A stretch of 64,000 nt of DNA, from contig CM069590.1 in assembly GCA_035771175.1 (NCBI GenBank), forward strand, positions 58,907,683 to 58,971,682, given 5' to 3'. The notes beneath the pieces are model-generated. The model was not told the origin of the DNA. It did no database searches and saw nothing but the letters and a program-made list of their open reading frames with translations. Below, piece after piece: positions 48,696-61,475 of the stretch. Position numbers and translations under genes: made by a program. Origin of the DNA: Paratinospora sagittata. Its lineage: Eukaryota > Streptophyta > Magnoliopsida > Ranunculales > Menispermaceae. The first letter of the stretch is position 1; every line of letters begins with the position of its first letter.

Positions 48696-48813
48696 TAAAA
48701 ACTCAAGATTTCTACCTCATTGGATCACATGGGGATGCGCAATACACACATGGGGATGCGCAATACACATGCATCCCCATAAGATCACAAGGAGTGAAAA
48801 TCTTGAGTTTTTA
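48696..48813. repeat. Small foldback element with internal duplication
   Basis: The left arm taaaaactcaagattt...ggatcacatggggatgc (from 48696) pairs with the right arm gcatccccataagatcac...aaatcttgagttttta (to 48813). The loop carries a tandem copy of acacatggggatgcgcaata. About 118 bp, resembling a tiny foldback MITE. Confidence 0.6.
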
Positions 48814-49999
48814 CCTTAGTTTCTACGAGTACTTCTTTAGCATTGCCTTTTATTTTTTAAGAAAAAAGAAACCCCAGTTGAACGCCTTCAACTTGCCAAA
48901 GCTTCCTCTTACAACAGTCAACAGTGTTTCTTCTCTTTTTTTTTTATCTTTGAAAAATGATGAAGGTACAGTTACACACCAAACTCCGACGGTGTACACT
49001 AGGCGTTTGAATACCTTAGATCATCTTAGAGTATGTGTATTTGAGTAAGTCTAGGATGATCTAAGAAAGTTAAAACATGAGTACATTAATTAAGTTTATA
49101 CTCGAGTTCGTCAGGGCACTGTACTTTTCTTTTTTATATTTAAGAGTTCCAAACAAATATAAAAGAGAGTAATGTTATAATTGATTGGTAAAAGCTATAA
49201 TACAAATTGGATGATTCTATCATTTTTAAATTTTTATTAAATTATATATCAATGCTTGATTCAATACAACTCAAAATTAATCTAACGGTCACCTAATGCT
49301 GCAGTTTACATTATAGTAAAACGCCCCATTCAATTTTAGAATTATTTAAAATAAAATGGTCTTAAAATCATTAGCTTCCATCTAAAAAGTTGTCTTAAAA
49401 ATATATATATATATATATAAGAAGCTATATAATAAAAAAATACTTATTATATTTCTTTCCCTTATGATAATTTTTTTTAAAAAGTTTGGGACAATAATGA
49501 TAGAGGTGACTCTATTGATGCAACCAGTTTGAACCTTGAACAGTTCAACCCACCCAAAAAGGCCGACAGTTTTTACAGGCCTCACTCTAACCCCTCAGAG
49601 TCGCAGAGCCGCAGAGCCGAGAGAGAGAGATGTGTTTTTAAAGGAACCAGAAGTAGAAGAAGCCCCCGTCTCACTGCTTTTATTATTTCTGGAAGCTTTT
49701 TTGGTTTCCTGGGAACTTTTTTTCTGACACTTTTGACTCCGTATTCCCCCGACCCCCTTTGACCCATCAACTCCAAATATATTTATCCCATATTATTCAT
49801 TCCCAATAAAAATTACCAAATAAACAAAAGGCCCCACAGATTCCCAAACCCTAATATACTCCATCCAACGGCTCTAACCCCCTACCCCTCAAAATCTCCA
49901 TCCGTCAGATTAGCATCAATGACGCAAAGATACATCAGATATTTTACTACTCGCTTTTAGGATTCCGATGCTCTCCGTCCTGCGTACGCGCCATCTCAC
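48814..49999. other. Spacer and distal CSP promoter
   Basis: Spacer containing an (AT)n run near 49399-49418. From 49800 on, aaaccctaatatactcc and other promoter-like pieces appear. No gene seen. Confidence 0.4.
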
Positions 50000-50132
50000 T
50001 ATATATTCGATAACTTTAGGCGGTATAATCGTAGCGTAGCGAGCGACGGACGCTTTATAGGCTTTATTATATTTCTAACTTTGTGAGCTATTGGGGTTCC
50101 GCAACCCCGATTCGATCTAGGGTTAGGGTTTT
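50000..50132 (+). promoter_or_regulatory. CSP core promoter: TATA box and double telo-box
   Basis: TATATAT at 50000-50006 is followed by a leader with TAGGGTTAGGGTTTT (50118-50132), two tandem telo-box units in reverse orientation. Telo-boxes near the start are typical of plant translation and growth genes active in dividing cells. The start codon is at 50197. Confidence 0.55.
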
Positions 50133-50196
50133 TGCGTTTTTCATTTTTTTTGTGCTTCTTCTCGAGAGAACTACACAGTGAGAGATCGATCCATCG

Positions 50197-50865
50197 ATGG
50201 CGCAAGGGAATAGATCGACCGGGGTCGTGAAGTGGTTCAATGGCCAGAAGGGGTTCGGCTTCATTACGCCGGACGACGGCAGCGAGGATCTGTTCGTTCA
50301 CCAGTCGTCGATCAAGTCCGAGGGCTACCGGAGTTTAGCGGAGGGTGAAACGGTGGAGTTTCTGGTCGAACAGGGAGAGGACGGGCGGACCAAGGCCGTC
50401 GATGTAAGCGGACCGGACGGTTCGTTCGTTCAGGGGAATAGAAGAGACGGCGGCAGTTACGGCGGCGGGGCCGGAGGAGGTCGTGGTGCCCGTGGTGGCG
50501 GCGGTGGAGGGTATGGGCTTGGAGGCAGCGGCGGCGGTTACGGCGGTGGTGGTGGGTACGGGTTTAATGGCGGAGGAAGAGGCGGTAGAGGCGGGAGAGG
50601 CGGCGGCGGTAGAGGCATGGGAGGCGGAGGCGGCGGCGGTGGTTACGGCGGCGGGGGCGGCGGCGGCGGTGCGAGTTGTTATAACTGTGGAGAGCAAGGA
50701 CATTTTGCGAGGGATTGTTATCAGCAGCAAGGAGGAGGAGGCGCCGGAGGCGGCGGTGGGAGATACGGCGGAGGCGGTGGTGGGGGAGGCGGCGAAGGTG
50801 GCTGTTTCAGCTGTGGGGAGCAAGGGCATTATGCGAGGGAGTGCCCTAGAAACTCTATGAACTGA
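50197..50865 (+). CDS. Cold shock domain, glycine-rich, zinc-knuckle RNA-binding protein
   Basis: Single exon, 222 residues, of the plant CSP/GRP2 type. The N-terminal cold shock domain (about 7-72: [20 protein letters not shown]) has RNP1 KGFGFI at 18-23 and RNP2 LFVHQ at 32-36, which bind single-stranded RNA or DNA. A Gly/Tyr/Arg-rich disordered region follows, then CCHC knuckles [14 protein letters not shown] (161-174) and [16 protein letters not shown] (from 203). Two knuckles make it like CSP2/CSP4 (GRP2, GRP2b) rather than CSP1/CSP3, which have seven. These proteins melt RNA secondary structure in nucleus and cytosol and are induced in cold and in meristems. Stop TGA 50863-50865. Confidence 0.94.
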   Translation: MAQGNRSTGVVKWFNGQKGFGFITPDDGSEDLFVHQSSIKSEGYRSLAEGETVEFLVEQGEDGRTKAVDVSGPDGSFVQGNRRDGGSYGGGAGGGRGARGGGGGGYGLGGSGGGYGGGGGYGFNGGGRGGRGGRGGGGRGMGGGGGGGGYGGGGGGGGASCYNCGEQGHFARDCYQQQGGGGAGGGGGRYGGGGGGGGGEGGCFSCGEQGHYARECPRNSMN

Positions 50866-53800
50866 GAAAGGAAGGAAAGGAATGGGGACGAAAGGGTCAA
50901 CTTCTCAAGATGTTTGCTTTATTATGCCATTTCGTCTGTTTGATCTTTTTATTTAGCTTTGTGGATTGGTCTTTTGGGGGTGTACCCATGATCGGAAGGT
51001 CTGAAAGTGGGGGATTATTATGCGTGCTTCTTGCAATAGTTGTTTGGTTTAATTTGGGGCGTTTTTGATCTTTTTTGTTTTAGGAGGTAATTAATATTTT
51101 TGTTCGGTTTTGTGCTACTGGGTCGTTACATTTTGATGGGAAATATGGTTCAACTTTTAAATGTCGTTGCTCTCTATCTTCTCATAAACATGTTTGTGTT
51201 TTGCTTAATGGATTAGATTAGGGCAGTCCGTTCTTTTTATTCGCCATCATTTGTTTGTTAAGTGACTTCTTTTTGCCTAGTGATTGGATTTTTTTATGTT
51301 TTATATTTATCCAATTTGATTTGTTGCTGAGTTTTTGTCTTTCCTATTGTTTTGAATGTATTTGGTTGGATCTACTAATCCTTCATTCACTTCATTTTTC
51401 TTCCCCAATAACGTTATTTTGGTATTAAGGATGGAATGGAGTCTTTTTTTTTTGTGGGTTTTTCTTTTTCGAGAGAGCCTTTGAAATTAGGGGTTTATCT
51501 TAATATAACCCTAAAGATATATCCTGAAAAGGACTTTGGCACACTCACTTCTCTCTCAGTTTTTTGGTTTTTTTCTATTTCAATATGGTTTGGTCAAATG
51601 GTGTGTGTAAGTGTTTGGGGGAACATTTGCTTCTTGCAACCTTCATCTGTTGTAGTGGCACGGTGGCCCCACTTCTTGATTTAGGTTATACTTAACAGCT
51701 CATAATTCATAAATCATGAACCTTAAATGTGGGAGTTGGAAAGCTTGACCCAGTCATTGAGTGATGATATTCAACTCGTGCGATTGACTTGGAAATTGGT
51801 GGTGTTGGGTGTACTCTTTCACTGCTAAGATATGCTTTCCCTTCAAGGGTTGCATCATTTCAAGGTCAGGCCAAACTGTCTTTTAAATTTGTGGGTAGAA
51901 GCAGGGAGGCCATGGAAGCTGTTGGGAGCTAGAGTGAAATTGACACGGTGTTTTGCCACGGAGGTCAGAATGTGTGTGAAATGCAGGTGGCTTGCAGGAG
52001 AGGGTTGCTTAATAGGTTACGACTTCTTTGTGTTTCTCTTTTGTTGGTCGACTGGAATTTGTCATCTTTGTGTAGTTTCTGTTTGATTGTTGTCCTAGAT
52101 GTCAAACATACAAGTACACACCATATACTCAGTATTTTGAGGACGGAGGGGCTGCTTTGTTGGCTTCTTCTACTCCTTAGTAGTAGCAATTAGCAGCAGA
52201 TTTATTTTTTGTTTTAAAACTCTGCTTTCATATCAAAACTCATGGTTGGCAAGAAATGCACTTTACTTGGTTTACTTTGCTTGAACATGGATGCAAGTTG
52301 GAATGATGATGATTTGACAATGTGAGCGTGATGAATTAAATGCTTATTCTTGTATTTAAACTAAATGTAAGAGTGATGCTTGTGGAGGCGATGTACCCAG
52401 ATTTTATAAGTGCCCATGTTCGTGTCATATTCATCTGGTCAATGTCACAGCCTTTTCTTTTGGATGCTTTGAAGTTGTATCACAGGGTTAACAAGTAGAA
52501 TCCACTCTAAATTGCCCTTAATGGTTGCTTGGTTGAGGTGGGCACTATATAAGTGTACTGTGATGTTGATTTACGGGTATCCCTAATTAAGGGTTCGTTG
52601 AGATACTCTGATGTCCCTGAAAATGATCAAATGGTACCTCGTGAGGAGAGATGATACCGGCGCTCTCATGTCTGTTCACTGCATTTGATCTTTCATGAAT
52701 CCATGTTTTGGAGACTAAATTGTTTACAATTAAGCCTGGAAATTTTAATTCATTGGTAGTGGCTATATCGGTAACCCTTCAATGGTGAAGTGCATTACCG
52801 GCCTGTGCTGGGTGGTGTCCAATTGAATAAGCCAATCGCTGAACTCTACCATACATTCCTTATGATCTTGGCAAATGGGTTACTCTCAGTCTACCTTCCT
52901 GTCAACAGAGGCGTCCTTGGTTCTGCCTCTATGAGAATGAGCGTTTTCAAAGTGCATGACCTTGCTTGCATGATTTTAACTTGGTAACTCTTAATTCTTC
53001 GTTAGCATAGGAATGAATGCGTTGCTTGCTGCAGCAGCAGCCTTTCATGCGACTGTCCAAACTACTTATCAAAGATTTTCGTCCTCATGTAATACTGCTC
53101 ATTCGCTGAACAGAATGACATTTCATTCGCTTGTTGCATTTCTCACCCGGTGAAAATAAAGTCCAGCCAACACTATTAAACTAATCAGCTGGGCTGGGTT
53201 TAATGCAGAAGCATATCTATAACGTATTGAAACAATTATATGAAATTGCTTTGTTTCCAATGGGACAGAAACAACAGGAGTAAAGAAAATTTTAAATTAA
53301 TTTATTTATTAGGTGGTCATAATCGCCATACTTACTATTGGTTGAAGCAAGCGAGACCACCAACAAACACAATAAATAGCACACCTATAGAAGAATCCGT
53401 AGCAGATTCATCTTTCATGGGCCACAATTGGGGGCATTTGTAGATAAACTAGACAATCTATGCTGGACGACTTACTGAACAGTCTTCAAAATTTTCTGAT
53501 TTCATTGATCTGAATATTAAATTTTTTCAACTCCAATAAATGGCCTCGTTCAGAGTTTGAATTTTCTTACCATGTTGCTTCAGCTCCTCCTGCATTGAAG
53601 AGCTTATAACACTTTTTTACTGTAAGCTAAAGAACATTTCATTAGATGAGGATTTAGACATCGACTTAAGTTGTGCAAAGCATACTAATATTGTCCACAG
53701 CCACCCATGCTGATCAATTGGAAGCTTTTTTCATCAACTCCATTTCTACCTATAATGAAACATGAGGATAAAAGGTCATGAAAATGAATAATAGATCAGT

Positions 53801-54830
53801 AAAATCTCACCAAATAATTAATTGACATTGAGGATGATGCACGTCGTAGTGTACTTAAGCTGAAGAGAAAAAAAAAAAGAAAAAAAAAAAAAAGGGAAAA
53901 TGCAAATAATTCTGAGTACTCAAATTGATATGACAGAAAATAACCTCAAAAAACTTAATACAGAAAAAAGTTCTAGATTAGGAAATAAGTAGGACTTGAA
54001 TAAGTAAAGACAAAAATAACTTCATGAAACTTAGTAAAAACAAAAGAGTAACGGATTAGTAAAGAAGTTTTTGTTCCAACGATCCAGTTTAAAGATGGCG
54101 GAACTAGTTCAAACTCTTATGTTCCAATGATCCAATTTTTCACACAGAAGACTTTCAATGAAATGATGACAATCCATGGGCACCTGCTTATTCTTCAAAG
54201 CTCATATTCTCAAGTTCTATCCAAAGCCTTTCTCTAGATCATGTTACTAATGATGGCAAGTCCATCATAAGCTTGATGGTATTTTGTAGTGTAAATTGCA
54301 GTTACTATACAATATGATAGGATCATAGACTACAGTCCACTAATGAGAACAAAGCGTCTTTTTGATGATGTCCTCAAATTTATAATCTTAGCTAACTGAT
54401 GGAGGATTTCAAGGGATTAGACTGCCTTCCGGATAAGATCAAGGTTGAGAGAGAAAAGAGAAGTATGACACAATTCATGGGGATATGATGACTTAAGAAA
54501 CCCATTGCATCCTTCAATTTTCTCAGTAAGTTGTTTCAACATTGAAGAAACTTGCTCCTGCACAAAGGAATCTATCAATTTGTGATGTCAGCGGCAAAAA
54601 AAATATTTCCATTGCTTGTGGATTGACAGGATTGTCATAAAGAGATAGATATGTCACTCTGTTAAGCAAATGATCCATTTTTTTTAATTACTCTCCCAAG
54701 AGGGAATTTTCCATTATGGGCTATAATGATAAAAATAAGCAAAAACACCAATGCTCCAATATGACTGAAATCCAACTAATAGAATTTCTTATGATTATTG
54801 CACCAGTTGCTATCCAAATGAAAGCAATTG
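50866..54830. other. Spacer downstream of CSP
   Basis: CSP 3' region and long spacer. Weak exon-like traces on the minus strand: 54551-54399 encodes EQVSSMLKQLTEKIEGC in an open frame after a CAG acceptor, and EELKQH before a GTAAG donor near 53590. They look like coiled-coil protein debris. A poly(A)-type run lies at 53869-53894. Nothing is firm enough to call. Confidence 0.4.
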
Positions 54831-55272
54831 AGTTGGTTGATAGTCTGTATGCAAATGCATGTGATAGTCCCACATGGTCCATGTAGTAGGAGCTACACCG
54901 GGTCAAATGTCTGATCCCCAAAAAAACTGTCAAGGTCTCTTTCTATGAGAGGAAACAAAACAATGAGAATCTGAGGTACTGCCGTTGGTGTGTATATGAG
55001 GTTTAAAGCAGACAAATATCGGGTGGGCTAAGTAGTATGAAAACGGTATCAGAGTCACTACCCCGAGGCTATTGGAAGTGGGTGGATTTTGATAGTCCCC
55101 ACATAGATCGGGTAGCGAGTGAGAATAGGCTAAATTTGTGATCCCTCTTAAACACTATGAAGACAATTTTCTATGGGAAACAAAATTATGAGAGCCTGGG
55201 TACTGCCGTTGGCCGGGTTGAGCGGCATGTAACAATGCAAAACTAGATCTGGTGGGTTGAGCAGAATGTGAC
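54831..55272. mobile_element. Degraded LTR-retroelement fragments
   Basis: gatagtcccacatggtcc (about 54862) and gatagtccccacatagatcg (about 55091) resemble the common plant LTR start TGATAGTCCCACAT. aaacggtatcagagtcac (about 55041) resembles a Met-tRNA primer site. A motif ggtactgccgttgg occurs twice (about 54974 and 55199). No internal coding sequence remains. Confidence 0.4.
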
Positions 55273-55940
55273 AATGTGAGTGTAGACAGAAACTATCCAA
55301 TAAACGTGTTAGACATATAAGAGGATGGATCAAGACTTAAGATGGTCATTAGACTTGTAAACCTTCATAAACATATTGGGTATGCAGGGTTTACAGATTT
55401 GGCTTGTGTTGGGCTGAGGATGTATGAAGAAAAGGGGAAAGATGAAGTAGAAGGAAAGAAGGAAAAACTTTCCTGTAAGAGAAAGATACAGAGAAAAGAA
55501 AAGAGATAGAGAGCAAAGAAAACTTCATTCATTCATCATGTTTGATTAATCATTAAAAGAAACAATTATAAGCATCAAAATCTAGTTCACCCCTTATGAA
55601 CTATCCAATAAATGTGAGTGTAGACAGAAACTATCCAATAAACCTTAGACTTATAAGAGGATGGATCAAGACTTAAGATGGTCATTAGACTTGTAAACCT
55701 TCATAAACATATTGGGTATGCAGGGTTTACAGATTTGGCTTGTGTTGGGCTGAGGATGTATGAAGAAAAGGGGAAGATGAAGCAGAAGGAAAAAAGGAAA
55801 AACTTTCTTGTAAGAGAAAGATACAGAGCAAAAGAAAAGAGATCGAGAGCAAAGAAAACTTCATTCATTCATCATGTTTGATTAATCATTAAAAGAAATA
55901 ATTATAAGCATCAAAATCTAGTTCACCCCTTATGAAACTT
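55273..55940 (+). repeat. Tandem duplication with 338-bp period
   Basis: Copy 1 is 55273-55610 and copy 2 is 55611 to about 55940. Both run from aatgtgagtgtagacagaaa through tgggtatgcagggtttacag and catgtttgattaatcatta to tctagttcacccctt, with a handful of substitutions and small indels. Non-coding; a local duplication, younger than the surrounding retroelement debris. Confidence 0.92.
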
Positions 55941-56269
55941 AGCCTCTAAAAAAATCTCATAGCATCATTAACACTCTGCAACATTTTATCAAACAAGTGA
56001 CAGTGCCAACATTCATAGGTCTGTTTGTTCACCATTCAATCTTCAACTCGTTCACAGAAAGAATATTAGGGATCTAAGTAAGTAACCATCTCAAACAAGA
56101 ATAATTTATTCATATTAATCCAAATTTTCAACCTTCCCAAGAAAAAAAAAAAAAAAAACTCATGAAATCAATAAGTCATAAATCAAGATAAGGTAAAAAG
56201 AATTAAGGTCTTACCATCCGTTGAAATGGCTAACAGGCCTTATACCATTATGCAGGGACACTTTGGCCA

Positions 56270-56415
56270 TGTTGTCTTCAACTTAACCACCTCTAGGCTT
56301 AAACTACTATAAAAGCCTCATTATAACAAGAGTGAGATCCCAACTTATTCTATAAGATGAAGTTGCCTGTTTCAAAACAATTTTTTGGTCCACACAATTC
56401 TAACAATCATACCTT
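56270..56415. mobile_element. LTR-like fragment, related to 25436-25540
   Basis: ttgtcttcaacttaac, gtgagatcccaacttat, ctataagatgaagttg and ggtccacacaattctaacaa form an ordered block; the first three recur in diverged form at 25436-25540. This is the pattern of a dispersed plant LTR remnant. Confidence 0.4.
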
Positions 56416-57975
56416 TATGGCTAAAAGAGCCTTTTCAAGAGGCCCTTGTAATACAAAATATTCTCACATTTGTTAAGGTGCTTGTTTAATTTATATGTTC
56501 TTAAGAAAAAGAAGCAACCTATATAGTCCTAGGCCTCCCATAAGCATTTTTGTTGTGGATAGGTTTGCAAAGAAGGAAAGCCAAAGCTGGACCCCCCACC
56601 ACCAATTTGAATGCTTATTATCGTAAACTGTAAAAGGAACCGCATGAAATGACATTTTCAAGGCCTTGCATGCGCTTGGAAAGGAATTTAGGTCTGAGTA
56701 AAATAGCTTAGAGGACAGTACTGTTAAAAAAAAAAAAATGTCTGATGGGATTCTCCTTTCTAAGTGTTATGAACAAATATCCTGCATAAAACTTAAAAAG
56801 ACTCTCCTCCTTTTCCCTTTTATGACATCACCATTTCGTCCTTGCCAAGATATTGTATCACCCAGACTCAGAGAACTTTTGCTTTTGTTTTTGTTGGGTC
56901 TTTTATCATCATCTTACCCTTTTATAATTATGTGGTTCAGACAAGCCTGAGAACCGAGTTGCCTTTTTCCATGCCTGGAACATTGTTGTTATCCCTCCTC
57001 TGCCATCAATTGGCAGATATATACATGACATTTTTAAGTTCTTGCTAAAATATGATTTCTCTTCTTAATTACCATTAGCATTGGCTGGCAATTAATGGTA
57101 TGCTAGCAGCAAAAGCAGAACACACACACACACATATATATATATATATGTTGGGGAACTTAGTTGAAATGGAGTTTCTTGCTTAACTCATTGTGATGTT
57201 CTGCAAGCCCTTTGCACCAGTTGAATTGGTAGTTACACCAATATATGCATTAGCATTGCTAGTAATCTATATTCCTCAATAATCATCTTCTTCTAGGACT
57301 GAAAATTTTCTTTCGTAAAGGCTTATTGTAACTTCTTAAAAATTACTTGTTAACTAGTATTTTAGTAACGTTTAAACTATTGGATTAGTGTTTTTTTTTT
57401 TTTTTTCTGTTGGAAAATCATTTCATTTCGTTTATTAATGGCAATCAAATTAATTAATTTGCAATTTTGTTCGACAAGAGTAGAGATCAAGTGGCCATGT
57501 TTGTTGAGAGTTCTACAAATTAATTAGATAACCTCGGCATCCTGTAAATTTGTAAGTTCTTCTATTTGCATGTTCAACATAACCTTTAAGTTTCTTAAAC
57601 TTCTGCCGTTAATGTTTTTCAACCCTTCAAGCCAAAAAAATGTGATCGTATCAAGTGCAAATTAACTTTTGCCTAAAGATTAACAGAAAGATGCAGCAGC
57701 ATATAAAAGTCAACATAAACAACAAATGTCAAAAACTTCTTACAACATTTAATTTGCAAAGAACATTGATTGAAGATGCAAAATCTAAAGATGAAGATGT
57801 TCTGGTATTAACCAAAACTTCAGTCGATGGCGGCGCCGGGCGTGGCACATTTGGGAACTGGGCTTTCTTCCTTCTATGCTCTGTCTCCAATATTTGGTAT
57901 ATTAATCCAAGTACTGATCCTTCGAGTAGTAACATTAAATGCATTCCGATCCATCTAGAGAATCATCGTCGATGA
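56416..57975. other. Spacer beyond the LAX 3' end
   Basis: No gene. It holds a (CA)n(TA)n microsatellite (57120-57150) and a poly(T) run (57391-57407). Confidence 0.4.
57120..57150 (+). repeat. Compound (CA)n(TA)n microsatellite
   Basis: A CA run passing directly into a TA run, a usual route of CA-repeat decay. Confidence 0.85.
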
Positions 57976-60900
57976 TCATGGCCTGTTGATGATGTGGTGA
58001 TGATGGGCATTGAGAGATGGAGGAGGAGCTGTGATGTTGTAGAGATGAGGTGGTGATAATGGTGGTGGTGGTGGGCACTGATAGCATTTTGTGAACAATC
58101 CAAAGGTGTCTATCTGGTGAATAAAGTTGATCATGCTAGCCCAACCACCAAACCCAAACCCTACCACAAACACCCACACCACAACAAACACATTTATAGA
58201 ATATACTCCCACCCATCTCCCTAGCCATCTGGGTGGTTGCTCCACTGCATTCTACATTTCACCAAAAACCAAACCAACATTAATATTTTCTACTAAATTC
58301 AAGCATTTTACATGCAAAATAATTAAAGAAATGTTACACTAATTCTTGACTTGACTCAGTAGCACACATATATAACAACACCAAAACACATAATTCAAAC
58401 TACCTTGCTTTGATATTCTTAGAAATGATATTTGAATTTCAAGTTTTTTTTTTTTTTTTTTTTTTTGTCCTCATTGGTAGACAGACACAGAGTCACAAAT
58501 TTGGGGCACTGTTCCTGACCCTCCAACATTTGACCATTGACTATGGTCCATATGGGCTATTCATATATTGGGCCCCCACAGTACGTCCCTTCCCTCCTTA
58601 AATTGTGTCTGGTAACCCACAGCGTAACTGGTGACGTGACTTGCTGTCATTGCGTCATGCTTTGTTCCTCCTCTGTCCTCATTCCCCACCCATCTAATTA
58701 ATGCCACTCCCAATCACTCACCTTCTGCCACGTGTACTATGAGGATCCCAAGACATTATAATTATATCATCATTATTAATGTCATTATGCATATGGTGTA
58801 TTCACTAAATAGTGGGCTTCATAATTAAAATGGGTTTTAAAGCATTATCAAAGCACGTGATATCACGTGGACCCTGATGGACCAACCCCATAAGATATCT
58901 AATTTTTGTATGAAAATAGTGATAAAAATGACTAATTGTATTTATGAATAATAATAATACCTCTCTAGCAGTGGCTGATCTGAAGGTGAAGATGTGAGCA
59001 AGAGAAGGAATGATGTAAACGGTGAAGCTAACGAGAAGAGATCCAACGGTGGAGTTGATAGGTCCAAAGAAGGGGAAGATGATTGCAAGAAACCATATAG
59101 GAATCACCACTGGTAGCCTTGCTGCCGCACGCTTGCACAAGCTCTTGCACTCGTGCAATCCTATCGCCTTCTCCCACACGAAATACAATGGCGTGCATGC
59201 GAACCCAAATGTAATAAACTGCATTTGTCATAAAGCATAAATATGAGATTATTAAGGTAATTAATTAGTAGGGTCCAGTAGAAGCAGTGATGATCCTGTA
59301 CTTGCCTGATGGATGAGCATCAGTACGACAGCCATGTCTCTCAAGGGTGATCTGGGCAGGAGAGCGAAGGCATTGGCGTGATCAAGAAGCATGTCGCCAA
59401 ATGCCCAGTAGACTGCTACGGCAGAGGGAAGAGTCAGTGTGAGAACATACAGAGTAGCCAGTAGATATATGGCCTTGAATTTTTGAGGCTTCCACATCGC
59501 GTGCATGATCTCTCTGTACACCAAGTATACACCGTATCATCAGCCCAGTTTATTTATTTACTTTATTATTATTTTTTCTTTTTTAAAATAATAATAATAA
59601 TAATAAATATGAAATTTCAAAATGACCCCTCTTTCGTTGTAAAAAAGCAGGAGGGTGATGGCAGAAAAGAGGCTTTACTTTCTATGCTAAAAGTTATCTT
59701 AATGGGTTCCCAAGAAATCACTGTTTACTTATGCATCATCTATGGACGACTCATCTTTTGGCTTTTTTCCTTTTGCATGAGATGCCTGACAAGGGCATTT
59801 TCGGTACATCTTCATCAGACTATTCTTATTATTAAATCGACATTAGTTATTTAGTTATTCCAAATTTATATTATTGGATAAGGATATTATTAATTATTGG
59901 TACCATATGATAGAGGGAAGAGTATTAATGAAGTATTTAAATTAAAAAAAAAAAAAATTAAGGAAAAGGACACGGATGCCAAGCTGGGATTGTCTTACAC
60001 TGTAACGGCATGCCCTCCGAATGTGTAGAGAATGTTTGTAGCCCCGGTGAAGTACAGAACCAGCTTGCTGGGTCCAGTGTGCTTCACTCCTTCCACCTAT
60101 TCATAGACACATTAAAAAAAAATTACAATTATTAGAATAAATTAATAAATATAAAACAACAAAGCCACTTTTTTATTTTAATTTAAAGTATTAATTAGTT
60201 CTTTTATTCTTGCTTCCACAAATAACTTTGATCATTATACCTTAAGAAAAACTTATAATCACACCAAAACAACTTTGATCTAAGTTTATCTTTTTCTTTT
60301 TGAACAAGGTACTGTAACATTTACAGTAATATAAAAATACCTGGCCATGGAGGATAGCTGCAATGGTGAGATACCAAGAAGTGTAAGTGGTCATTAAGAG
60401 ACCAAGAAAAGACCAGATTCTGTAGTTATGAAAAGAAGGGATGAAGACAGTGGTGGCACAACAAGCTCCAAAGATATATGTCCAGGTTCTCTTGTCCAGA
60501 TTGTCGTTTATATAATAAATATTGCTGTACATCAAAATTAATATCATTATAAGTTACTCGAAGAAATATTGTAGTGCAGAAAAGTTAGAATCTTTGATTC
60601 TTTTTTTAACCAAAAATCTCATTAAAAAATAGGAAAGATCTTGGAGGAAGAGTAGAGATAATAATATATACGTACCTTGCACAAGCTATGAGTTGAATGA
60701 CAGATCCAAACAGAAGAAATGTGCAGTTGAAAGCCAACCCCACGTTCCTCCAGTGCTTCCCAAGAAGCCCATCAAGAACTTCAAACCACTTTACCAATGG
60801 AGACAATAAATTACAAACAGAATCAATCAATGGAAGAAAATGAACAAAATCATATATTACATAAAAAAAATTGAGATTTGGACTTTTGTACGTAAGAAAT

Positions 60901-61346
60901 TAAAATAAAAACCTGAATAACATGATTCCTGAAATCTACTTTCTCTCTTTCTTTTCTGGTTCTGTATTCTACATAGAGAATGCTAATGAGATAAGCTGTC
61001 CAACTACCCAGGAGACCATAAAACAACTGGAACAGAATTCCTGATAGCATTCCCAGTTGAGAGAATGAGTATGGCAAGGTTAGTAGAACTTGAGCCACCT
61101 GAAACCCATATATAACAAGTAACTAAATATTATATATACAAGTATTAATTAAAACACACATATACATATATATTTAGAAGAAAGAAGAACCTGATTGGAA
61201 GCACAGCTAAACCAAGCATCATAAACAGAGCCACCATCCCAGAAGAACTTGGACAATCTGGTTTTAAAGGTAATGGGCTTCCCTTCAGTCTCCATTTCCA
61301 CATAGTTTCCAACCATCACTGTCTCCACCACCTTCTCTGATTCCAT
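57976..61346 (-). CDS. Auxin influx carrier, AUX1/LAX family
   Basis: Eight exons on the minus strand: 61346-61191, 61098-60913, 60788-60676, 60524-60341, 60096-59999, 59513-59306, 59218-58961, 58251-57976, joining into 492 residues. It is a proton-coupled plasma-membrane permease (AAAP family) importing indole-3-acetic acid. Family marks in order: FFWDGGSVYDAWFSCASNQV, LTLPYSFSQLGMLSGI, YRTRKEREKVDFRNHVIQWF, EVLDGLLG, FNCTFLLFGSVIQLIACAS, NIYYINDNLDKRTWTYIFGA, FIPSFHNYRIWSFLGL, GATNILYTFGGHAVTVEIM, HAMWKPQKFKAIY, TFGFACTPLYFVWEK, RLPVVIPIWFLAIIFPFFGP, VGFGFGGWAS, DTFGLFTKCYQC. The C-terminal tail is Pro- and His-rich (CPPPPP, AHHHHIINRP). The intron between exons 6 and 7 has a GC donor (CAG/GCAAGT at 59305). 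Gene order suggests LAX2; the sequence alone does not settle which LAX. Confidence 0.95.
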
Positions 61347-61467
61347 TCCTCCTCACTATCTATCTGACTCTGTGTTTGCTGTTCTCAGCTTTTAATTAAC
61401 TTCTTCTTCTTCTCCTTGTTATTTGAGATTAATGGAGCTAGCTAGTAGCTAAGACAAATCACAAATG

Positions 61468-61475
61468 TGTATATA
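61468..61475 (-). promoter_or_regulatory. Candidate TATA box of the LAX gene
   Basis: On the minus strand CTATATAC lies about 125 bp before the start codon, next to a (TAC)n tract, giving a predicted leader of about 95 nt that is CTT-rich. Confidence 0.4.

Noticed and set aside
50335..50829. 164-codon Ala/Ser/Thr-rich open frame antisense to the CSP gene
   Set aside because: A mirror of GGC/GGT glycine codons in the sense strand, which keep the opposite frame free of stops.
50483..50860. 125-codon Ala/Val-rich frame overlapping the CSP gene on the same strand
   Set aside because: Frame-shifted reading of the glycine repeats; the real frame has the cold shock domain and zinc knuckles.
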